Assembly (NCBI GenBank): GCA_002297815.1
Contig: DBKH01000106.1
Location: 1-13,770, forward strand
Length of the DNA: 13,770 nt
Reading direction: 5' to 3'
Source of the DNA: Bacteroidales bacterium UBA755
GTDB taxonomy: Bacteria > Bacteroidota > Bacteroidia > Bacteroidales > UBA932
Below the pieces are notes generated by a model that was given only the letters and a program-made list of their open reading frames with translations, was not told the origin of the DNA and made no database searches. Positions 1-6,207 of the stretch are shown piece after piece; positions within the stretch are counted from its first letter, which is position 1; each line of letters starts with the position of its first letter. The position numbers and the translations under genes are program-made.

Positions 1-1224
1 AAGGGCACTGTTCACGTCGCCGTTGTCCATCGCCGTGAAAAACCTGGCGACAAAAACAGAACCTGCTGACGTGTCCCTGTTGTATCCGGCCAGCAAACAT
101 TGTGAGAACCCGATTCTGACCTCTTCATTAGGATAGCCCAAAGTGTAGAGTCTGGTTCTGGAATCATAGCCTTTGATTGTCAAGTAACCAGTCTGGTACA
201 GGACAGGAAGGGGACTGTCGCTGAGTTCCGGTGAAATGTCGAACGCGGCCGCAGGGATGTAGGTCATACGGTCAAGACCGGCCTCGTCAATTTGGGAGCG
301 CATGAGCCACTCCACCAGAAATGTCGGTGTGCCGGTCTCGAACCAGTAGGAGCCGAACTCCCGTGCGTCAAGGCATTTGATCAGGCTGAACGGGTTGTAG
401 ATGTCCTCGGACCCGTGACAGAAGTGGTAGCCGTCGTAGTTGTGCTTGAGCTGCTGCAGCGCGTTGTCGTAGGAGATGCCCTGACTGTCGGCGAGGTCAC
501 GTACTGAGTCCTTCATGTCTCTTTCCAGCTCGGACTGCGAGATGCCGCAGATGGCGGAGTACCTTGGCATCATCGAGATGTTCTGGAGGTTGTTCAACTC
601 GCTGAATATGCTGAGCTGGGCGAACTTGTTTATCCCCGTGATGAACACGAACCTAAGGTACGGGTCAAGGCTCTTGATGGGACTGTAGAAGTTCCTCATT
701 ATCTGACGCATCGGAACCAGCCTCTCCTTGTCGTTCATCACGTCCAGCAGCGGAGCGTCATATTCATCGATGATTATGACAGCCTTTCCGCCCGTCTGCT
801 CCACCGCCACTTTTATTAGCCTTTCAAAACGTGCATGTATGTCGTTTTCTAAGAGGTTATTATCCTTGCCGAATGTGCTTTCATATTCCTCAAGTTTGTA
901 ACTTAAAGTACGAAGCAATTGTTCCTCGTCAAGGTGCTTCGCCGTGGACATGTCAAAGTGGAACACCGGGTGCCTGGTCCACTCTTTCTTGAGTTCCCCG
1001 GCCCTCAGCCCGTTGAACAGTTCCTTCTCCCCCTCAAAGTAACTATGGATTGTGGATGACAGCAGCGACTTCCCGAACCTCCGTGGCCTGCTGAGGAACA
1101 CATATTTGTAATTCTCGTCCAAGTCGTGCACGAACCCGGTCTTGTCGATGTAGAGATATCCTCCCTCGACAATATTCCTAAACGTCTGAATTCCGATTGG
1201 ATACTTTATCCTTTTCGCCTCCAT
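1..1224 (-). CDS. AAA-ATPase-like / PD-(D/E)XK family protein, C-terminus cut by window edge
   Basis: The minus-strand frame is open from an ATG at 1224 to the window edge, giving 408 visible codons without a stop. The N-terminus has the family hallmarks: YPIGIQTF near residue 8, YIDKTGFV at 25-32, the Walker A variant SRPRRFGKS at 45-53, and a Walker B IIDEYDAPLL at 151-160. The motif FVFITGINKFAQLSIFSELNN follows in the sensor region. This matches the AAA-ATPase-like family (Pfam AAA-ATPase_like) that usually carries a PD-(D/E)XK nuclease-like domain near the C-terminus. That last part lies outside the window, so I cannot see its catalytic residues. Members are typically about 520 aa and present in many copies in Bacteroidetes genomes; their role is not settled (defence, mobile-element and housekeeping roles have been suggested). 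A perfect -7 box, TATCTTTG, lies 28 nt upstream of the start. The family call is secure, the function is not. Confidence 0.9.
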   Translation of the reverse strand, partial: MEAKRIKYPIGIQTFRNIVEGGYLYIDKTGFVHDLDENYKYVFLSRPRRFGKSLLSSTIHSYFEGEKELFNGLRAGELKKEWTRHPVFHFDMSTAKHLDEEQLLRTLSYKLEEYESTFGKDNNLLENDIHARFERLIKVAVEQTGGKAVIIIDEYDAPLLDVMNDKERLVPMRQIMRNFYSPIKSLDPYLRFVFITGINKFAQLSIFSELNNLQNISMMPRYSAICGISQSELERDMKDSVRDLADSQGISYDNALQQLKHNYDGYHFCHGSEDIYNPFSLIKCLDAREFGSYWFETGTPTFLVEWLMRSQIDEAGLDRMTYIPAAAFDISPELSDSPLPVLYQTGYLTIKGYDSRTRLYTLGYPNEEVRIGFSQCLLAGYNRDTSAGSVFVARFFTAMDNGDVNSAL

Positions 1225-1635
1225 AACTACTATCCAGTTAATGTCCAACGTCAAAGATAATGAATATTTTCCAATTCCCGTCTTGTTTGAAATTCAGAAG
1301 AAGCCATTATATGTTTCTGGGGTGCATACCTACATATTACGCCCCCCGAAACACTATAAACCGCTGGTTTCGGGTGCCAAAATCACCATTTTGCACACAA
1401 TGAAGAATCATGCTTTATTCATCCACGTAAAATGGACCAGAAATGGACCAAGCAATCATCGAAACTTTGAATATATTTGCAACGTTACAAACGGATGTTC
1501 CGCCCTGCCGCTTTTTGGCATCGGAGAACATTAGTTTTGCAGCGTGAAAACAGCAGTCAATGCTATCCTGATGGGTTTTCCGCAGATGTTGTTGGTTGCC
1601 GACAAATGTTAAACGACTAAAGAAACACGACGATA
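1225..1635. other. 411-bp gap without a convincing gene
   Basis: The divergent space between the AAA-ATPase-like gene and the zinc-ribbon gene. It holds the -7 box at 1252-1259, a stem with arms CCCGAAAC (1345-1352) and GTTTCGGG (1367-1374), and a tandem AAATGGACCA (1430-1439 and 1441-1450). TATATTTG at 1472-1479 fits the plus-strand -7 consensus, but it lacks a spaced -33 box and lies 156 nt before the next gene. Open frames of 97 and 99 codons cross this gap on the two strands; neither resembles a known protein and both overlap putative control sequence, so I do not annotate them. Confidence 0.5.
1252..1259 (-). promoter_or_regulatory. Probable -7 box of the AAA-ATPase-like gene
   Basis: The minus strand reads TATCTTTG, an exact match to the Bacteroidetes -7 consensus TAnnTTTG, 27 nt before the ATG at 1224. 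No good -33 TTTG is found at 19-21 nt upstream, so the call rests on the -7 box and its position alone. Confidence 0.5.
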
Positions 1636-1812
1636 ATGTTACGTGGTACCACCAAATTCCGATGCCCCAACTGCGGCCACATCTTCGAAGCACCCGACAT
1701 CGAAGACAACGCAACCGCCCGCACTATGCCGCATCCCTGTCCACGCTGCGGGGCTAAGAGTAATACTATTGGGTTCCTCGATGGGTTTCGTTCTTCGATG
1801 ATTAGTGAGTAG
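1636..1812 (+). CDS. Small zinc-ribbon protein (58 aa)
   Basis: A 58-codon frame starts at ATG 1636 and ends at TAG 1810-1812. The protein begins MLRGTTKFRCPNCGHIF and has two CxxC knuckles: C10/C13 in CPNC and C35/C38 in CPRC. This spacing is typical of a single rubredoxin-like or zinc-ribbon fold binding one Zn(II), followed by a 20-residue tail ending SSMISE. Nothing else is present, so its partner (nucleic acid or protein) cannot be read from the sequence. Small CPNCGHxFE proteins of this size are common hypothetical proteins in Bacteroidetes. No clear promoter or Shine-Dalgarno is seen, which is normal for the phylum. It stands alone between the AAA-ATPase-like gene and an insertion sequence. 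The gene is short enough for automatic callers to miss; the paired cysteines in the correct frame are the main argument that it is real. Confidence 0.75.
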   Translation: MLRGTTKFRCPNCGHIFEAPDIEDNATARTMPHPCPRCGAKSNTIGFLDGFRSSMISE

Positions 1813-2008
1813 GGTAAGTCTCTTGATTTAATATAATGAAGACACCATTATGCTAGTGTAAAATGTGTGAAGATGAATGTTTTGTATTTCTAATTAGAAT
1901 AATTCTGGATAAAGGAAATGTGTGTTGATGATACTGCATAATTAATCTTCTTCGAGAGAAAGGTGAATATATAGCACGCTATTGTCTGCGTACAAAAGTT
2001 TAGTTTAT
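1813..2008. other. AT-rich spacer between zinc-ribbon gene and IS element
   Basis: No gene seen. It contains a perfect 12-nt palindrome, TTCTAATTAGAA (1888-1899), with no T-run beside it, so I do not call a terminator. Confidence 0.4.
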
Positions 2009-2027
2009 ATTATTACTGATGCGATAA
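2009..2027 (+). repeat. Left terminal inverted repeat of the IS
   Basis: Reads ATTATTACTGATGCGATAA. The reverse complement of 3410-3428 is identical except at the eighth base (C here, G there). Confidence 0.65.
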
Positions 2028-2036
2028 TATTTTGTT

Positions 2037-3203
2037 TTAAAATTTAAATTCCAGTTCATTGACATCTTGATTTTGAGTGAGCGGTTCCAGCACATCCAAG
2101 ATCGTCTCCAAATCGGCCTTGGAAAGGATGTGACCTTCGATGACCTTGGCGACCTCCGTGATGGTAAGGGGGCTTCTGAGGGCAGCCTTCACCCAGGCGA
2201 GCAGCAGGTAATAGCTGATGGCGACCCAGGGATGGATCTTGACAGCGCTCTCTGAGTAGCCCCAAAGTGACTTTATGGTCAGGTTACCCTTGCTCCATTT
2301 GAAGAACGTCTCTATGACCCAGCGGTTGCGGTAGATGTTGGCGATGACAAGCGGCCCCAACTCCATGTTGTTGGTGATGAAGGATATCACCTCGTCGTTC
2401 ACGGCATCGTGGAACATTACCATACGCAGATCCTCCGGATATTTCTTCGCGGTGATGGTGAGACGGATGGCCCGGTCGCTGACAATGCCAACCATATCAT
2501 TGATGTTGTTGTTGTTTGTCTCGACCACCTCGAACCTCATCGTATCCTTTGGCCGGGTGACAAAGTAAGTCTCGTTCCGCTGCTTCCTATAGAGGGCCTC
2601 GAAGTCCACATATGCCTTGTCCATCGTGTATACCGCCCGTTTGTATGGTTCGTGCACATCCAGAAAGTAGCTGTCGTGCCATCTGCCATCAGTGATATAG
2701 AGGGATTCCGGTATGCTTCCGCGAAGGTCAAGGACTGTGTGCATCTTGCCCCACCCCTTGGGTACTTGCCCAGAGCCCATTCGGCCAGTTTGAGGCTGCA
2801 CGGGATTGTGGTTGAGTCGATCGTAAATATCTCGCACCCGGAAGGTAGACATTTGGGCCGCTATCCTCCGCGTACATCGGACAGACTTTCTTTATGAGCC
2901 ACAGACCGAGCGTCTCGAATATCATGTAGTCCATGGCCTCGTTTGCCTGGACAGGGATGAGGAATCAACGGCGACCTGGATGCACAGATAATAGACAGAC
3001 CGTCTCAAGGATCTCAGAAGCAGCGAGATGTCCTTCAGTGCCCTGCATCCGGCCATCTGACCGAACATCAGATGAAGGCAGTGACTGTAACTGTCAAGAT
3101 TCTTTGCGTGGAAATCTCCTCTATATTCCTTGACGGCTCTGTCAAAGGCCCATCGGGGAAAGAGCTCCATCACCTGTGCGAAGATGTATTTGCCTTTGTT
3201 CAT
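2037..3203 (-). pseudogene. IS4-family DDE transposase, broken by three single-base deletions
   Basis: Pieces of one transposase lie in three frames. The N-terminal piece (ATG 3203, MNKGKYIFAQVMELFP...) is the DUF4372-type domain of IS4-family enzymes. It runs into stop codons after SLSRQ; adding one base near 2946 restores SLSRANEAMDYM. One base missing near 2838-2841 separates VYLPG from CEIFTIDSTT, which carries the first catalytic Asp. One base missing near 2747-2752 separates KYPRGG from KMHTVLDLRGSIPES. The last piece ends at the TAA at 2037 and holds ITDGRWHDS (second-Asp region) and the IS4 signature Y-x2-R-x3-E-x6-K in YRNRWVIETFFKWSK. All catalytic residues survive, and every lesion sits in or beside a short homopolymer (GGG, GGGG or CA-run). 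This copy is therefore either a recent pseudogene or carries sequencing indels. As read, no full transposase can be made. Confidence 0.88.
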
Positions 3204-3516
3204 ACTTTTGAGCTGAAAACAGCCGCAAAATTAGTCACTCTCTCACCTCAAATCGTAAAATGTCAAAGAACTGTTCAAATAATTTTTAGTTAAAGACTTG
3301 CAGCGACCACGAATTGATTTATCGCATCGGAAAGCGATTCAAATCGTGAACAAGCCAAAGTATATATAAAGTGCTAAAATATAATGAATTACAAATAATA
3401 AATGCCGATTTATCGCATCACTAATAATCTGAAAATTTAAAAGACAAGGACAGTATTCCCGAAATATGTCGTTAATATTACCAAGCGCCATAAGAAAAAA
3501 AACATGAAGCCCTTTA
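3204..3516. other. 313-bp gap: IS leader and right end, then AT-rich spacer
   Basis: The first 225 nt are the leader and right tip of the IS, including the extra motif copy at 3316-3328. The remaining 88 nt lie downstream of the lipoprotein gene. On the minus strand a run of eight Ts (3497-3505 region) follows the lipoprotein stop closely, but no stable stem precedes it, so an intrinsic terminator is not supported. A 63-codon AT-rich frame across 3339-3530 overlaps the end of the lipoprotein gene and looks spurious. Confidence 0.5.
3410..3428 (-). repeat. Right terminal inverted repeat of the IS
   Basis: The minus strand reads ATTATTAGTGATGCGATAA, 18/19 identical to the left repeat. A second copy of its inner part (plus strand GATTTATCGCATC) occurs at 3316-3328, 91 nt further in. 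The outer copy is chosen as the tip because its match to the left end extends 7 nt further outwards. Confidence 0.6.
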
Positions 3517-5511
3517 CTATTCAACGACAATGATTTCGGTGTCGTGGTCGCAGATCAGATTTAGGCTTGCTTTCTGGGCGGAGGTGATGTAGAGTGTCTT
3601 GATCGGAGAATGGGAAAGGTAAGCCTCTTTCAGATTCGGATTGGCGGAGAGGTCAAGAGATTCAAGCATGGTGTTTTGTGCATAGAGAGACACAAGAGCG
3701 GGACAATGGCTGAGATCGAGAAATTTTAGAGACGTGTTGTCACAGACAAGGGAGGTAAGGGAACGGTTCCTTGAAAGGTCCAGCACCGGCAGCATGCGCT
3801 GCCCTGAGACATTCAGGCTTATAAGCGATGTAAACATCTCTAATCCGTGGAGCGAGACGATTCGGGGATATTTCTCAGATGGAATGATCATAGAGTCGAC
3901 CCTCGCGGCCTCTGCCAAAGACACAAATGAATCATTGTCAAAATCATAGTTGTCGAGCAAGAAGCGTCTGAATGCCTCATCCTCAATCCGAGGGGTATAA
4001 ACAATCTTTACTGATTCTGGAATATGACGATGACGATCAAGATTCACATTTACACCGTCAATCTCATGTCCTTCAAGAAGTTCTAGCCGAGAAAGGCTTT
4101 TTGACATACAATGAAGTTCCGTTACTTTAGGATTCGTGTTCAGATCCAAGAATGTTATCTGATTGCAATTGTCTATGTTGAGAGATCTCAAGTTGGAATT
4201 GTAGCGCATGTCCAATTTACGGACTGAACTTCCCACGCAATCCAAAACTTCCAAGTCCGAAAGCAGATAAATCTTGTCTTCATCTTTCAATGCATCAGAA
4301 ACGTAAAGCCTTCGAAGATCACGTTTTTGGCGAAACAAGGTCTCCACATCCTTGATACCCGTGCGGGAATCATAATGAAATTCCTCAAGAGAGGGGAACA
4401 ATGACAAATCCTGACATACATTCGGACAACTGGAGATGTCCAACGACTTAAGTTCCTTTATAAAAGGCAATGATTCATCAAGAACTCCGGAATCCATTGA
4501 GACATTGCCGGCCAAGACAAGAGACTTAAGAGACTTCAACGGTGACAGGTCGACCGACGTTATCCGATTGTTGGACAAATCAAGGCAAGTCAAACTAACA
4601 TTGGATCTCAAATCGACTTCAGTCAGCGCTCCGCTGCCTCCATCACCCCCGCAAGACAATCCGCGACACTGAAGAGTGTCAAGGTTGGGCAAATATTCAA
4701 TTCCAACCAATGAAGTGACTTTATCAGAGAGGATGTCTATCTTTGTTACGCGCGCGGCCTCGCCCGCTGTAATCATCCCATCACTATTCGTGTCCCAATT
4801 GGAAACCATCCAATCAGACAACACCTTGTCATCGAACAAGATCGGAAAATCAATCGTCATTTCCTCGCTGTAGGCTGTTCCTTTTCCGTTGACAGCATAC
4901 ACGCGGAAATGATAAGTCTTGCCGAAGTCGAAAGCATAAGTCACATCCACTGTGCGAGAGCCATATTCCGAGCCATCCAATGTCTTGTCAGGTGATTGGA
5001 TTGTCGGAGTGCCTGTCTCATTCCAGCAAAGACCGCAGATGATCATATCGCCACTGAAAACATCCGCAACGGAATATTCACAAGTCACGGTGGTACGGTC
5101 TTTTACCCTCAAGGATAAAAGCGAGGGGAAAGGAGTTTGACGTTCTATCTCAAATCTTTGAACATCAGATAATTTCTCATCATATCCACTGGAGATAAAG
5201 GAGCGGAAACAATAGCGTACATCATAGGTCAAATCTTGAAGACTGACTGAAAAAGACAACTCTTCCTTAGATGGGAGTTCCGAATCGTACCTCTCCATCT
5301 GTTCCTCAGTCGAACCTAGGTAGAATCCGCAACTTCTGATGTTGTCGTACCTCGAAACGATGGATTTTAATTTTACTGTCGTCCCTACAATCTCAACAGA
5401 TGGACTTTGAATCTCAGGAGCAGCATGGAGCGATGGATCAGGGTCATTCACACACGAAACGACTCCGACACAAAGCAGCATGAGCGAAAAAAGCGACCTT
5501 GAGACTGACAT
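3517..5511 (-). CDS. Surface lipoprotein with two EF-hand-like/leucine-rich-repeat modules
   Basis: 664 aa. A signal peptide ends in the lipobox VVSC with the lipidated Cys at residue 20. The acidic residues just after it (VNDPD) are compatible with a Bacteroidetes surface-export signal. Residues about 35-120 and 125-222 look like two beta-sandwich (fibronectin III-like) domains of the kind found in Bacteroides surface lipoproteins. Then come two copies of the same module: an EF-hand-like calcium loop followed by non-canonical LRRs. The first loop is DTNSDGMITAGE at 240-251 with 'GEAARVTKIDI' after it; the second is DFDNDSFVSLAE at 523-534 with 'AEAARVDSMII' after it. The LRRs carry repeated LxxLDLSxN units, for example 308-316 and 575-582. 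The call is a surface binding or adhesion-type lipoprotein; the ligand is unknown. It is monocistronic and diverges from the 195-aa gene across 108 bp. A weak -7-like TATATTTA (5518-5525, minus) lies just upstream of the ATG. Confidence 0.88.
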   Translation of the reverse strand: MSVSRSLFSLMLLCVGVVSCVNDPDPSLHAAPEIQSPSVEIVGTTVKLKSIVSRYDNIRSCGFYLGSTEEQMERYDSELPSKEELSFSVSLQDLTYDVRYCFRSFISSGYDEKLSDVQRFEIERQTPFPSLLSLRVKDRTTVTCEYSVADVFSGDMIICGLCWNETGTPTIQSPDKTLDGSEYGSRTVDVTYAFDFGKTYHFRVYAVNGKGTAYSEEMTIDFPILFDDKVLSDWMVSNWDTNSDGMITAGEAARVTKIDILSDKVTSLVGIEYLPNLDTLQCRGLSCGGDGGSGALTEVDLRSNVSLTCLDLSNNRITSVDLSPLKSLKSLVLAGNVSMDSGVLDESLPFIKELKSLDISSCPNVCQDLSLFPSLEEFHYDSRTGIKDVETLFRQKRDLRRLYVSDALKDEDKIYLLSDLEVLDCVGSSVRKLDMRYNSNLRSLNIDNCNQITFLDLNTNPKVTELHCMSKSLSRLELLEGHEIDGVNVNLDRHRHIPESVKIVYTPRIEDEAFRRFLLDNYDFDNDSFVSLAEAARVDSMIIPSEKYPRIVSLHGLEMFTSLISLNVSGQRMLPVLDLSRNRSLTSLVCDNTSLKFLDLSHCPALVSLYAQNTMLESLDLSANPNLKEAYLSHSPIKTLYITSAQKASLNLICDHDTEIIVVE

Positions 5512-5566
5512 AATCTGTAAATATAGCGATTTTAGGAATATTTCCGATCAATGAACTGGAATGAAC

Positions 5567-5597
5567 TTGAACATAAAATGAGGAATTAATATCTTTG
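5567..5597 (+). promoter_or_regulatory. Bacteroidetes-type promoter of the 195-aa gene
   Basis: The -33 element TTG (5567-5569) and a perfect -7 element TATCTTTG (5590-5597) are separated by 20 nt, the usual Bacteroidetes spacing. The ATG follows 22 nt after the -7 box, implying a short leader. Three TGAAC copies (5552, 5562 and 5568) overlap or abut the -33 element and could be regulatory. Confidence 0.7.
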
Positions 5598-5619
5598 CAT
5601 TGACAAAATTATTCGAGAG

Positions 5620-6207
5620 ATGAACAAGGCTGTTCCGGAACTGAAATATCTGCTCAAAGAAGTTGAGAAACGCTTCGGAAGAAGACTCTCATCTTCCGCT
5701 GACTATGAGGCATTGTCAATCGTGATCGAGCATGAGTCCGGTGAGCTTGTCTCCGCCTCCACTTTGAAGAGGCTGTGGGGCTATGTGTCCCTTAAGCCGA
5801 CACCAAGGCTCTCCACGCTTGACGTACTGGCCAAATACATCGGCAAACGAGACTTTCTCTCTTTCCGTCAGAGCCTTCTGGACAGCAAGGATGGTGTTTC
5901 TTGTTTTTTCTCGACAAAGGCAATCTATGCGTCAGAACTGAAGAAGGGGGCTGAGGTCCTCATCGGTTGGAATCCGAACAGACTCGTGTCCGTCCGCCAC
6001 GAGGGCGACGGAACTTTCACAGTCATAGAGTCCGTTAATTCAAAACTGATTGAAGGAGACCGGTTCCAGGCCGAATCGTTCATGGAAGGCTACCCGTTGT
6101 ACATTCCAAGGATTCTTCGAAACGGAGAGTACACACTCCCCTACATCGCTGGCATAAAAGTCGGTCTGAACAGGGTCGAAGTCATCAGCGAGGGTGACGA
6201 TCAATAG
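5620..6207 (+). CDS. Conserved Bacteroidetes protein with helical, possibly DNA-binding N-terminus (195 aa)
   Basis: No signal peptide or membrane segment, so it is predicted to be cytoplasmic. The N-terminal half (1-90) is helical with the motifs STLKRLWGY (47-55) and TLDVLAKYIGKRDFLSF (66-82). I recognise this signature from many Bacteroidetes proteins, where its predicted helices resemble a winged or helix-turn-helix arrangement; the function is not established as far as I know. The C-terminal half (100-190) is a compact beta-rich domain with IGWNPNRLVSV (115-125), IESVNSKLIEGDRFQ (136-150), GYPLYIPRI (157-165) and NGEYTLPYIAG (168-178). I do not know a biochemical role for it. The gene has its own promoter, and its last 7 bp overlap the end of the convergent kinase gene, so the two mRNAs are antisense at their 3' ends. 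It could be a regulator of the neighbouring kinase/envelope genes (inference). Confidence 0.8.
   Translation: MNKAVPELKYLLKEVEKRFGRRLSSSADYEALSIVIEHESGELVSASTLKRLWGYVSLKPTPRLSTLDVLAKYIGKRDFLSFRQSLLDSKDGVSCFFSTKAIYASELKKGAEVLIGWNPNRLVSVRHEGDGTFTVIESVNSKLIEGDRFQAESFMEGYPLYIPRILRNGEYTLPYIAGIKVGLNRVEVISEGDDQ

Larger units (their letters stand above)
2009..3428 (-). mobile_element. IS4-family insertion sequence, about 1.42 kb, degraded
   Basis: The boundaries are inferred from a pair of 19-nt inverted repeats that match at 18 of 19 positions, at 2009-2027 and 3410-3428. They enclose one transposase gene on the minus strand. The length (1420 bp) fits IS4-family elements. The left repeat lies only 9 nt past the transposase stop; the right repeat lies about 206 nt before its start, leaving a long AT-rich leader. 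I found no target-site duplication directly outside the repeats (left flank GTTTAT, right flank CTGAAA). The element is therefore either old or its true tips lie slightly elsewhere. The transposase is frameshifted, so the copy is not autonomous as read. Confidence 0.7.

Noticed and set aside
1472..1479. TATATTTG as a promoter -7 box for the zinc-ribbon gene
   Set aside because: Matches the -7 consensus, but there is no TTTG at 19-21 nt upstream and the start codon is over 150 nt away.
1241..1534. Plus-strand open frame of 97 codons in the gap after the AAA-ATPase-like gene
   Set aside because: It overlaps the ATPase -7 box and the hairpins, has no recognisable domain and has an opposing frame of similar length; both look like chance frames.
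2409..2897. Plus-strand open frame of 162 codons
   Set aside because: It lies entirely antisense to the IS4 transposase, whose domain motifs are on the other strand.
3490..3516. Intrinsic terminator after the LRR lipoprotein
   Set aside because: There is a T-run on the minus strand, but no stable stem before it.
3339..3530. 63-codon minus-strand frame MSLNSKGLHVFFLMAL...
   Set aside because: AT-rich, hydrophobic by composition only, overlaps the lipoprotein 3' end and spans the IS right end.
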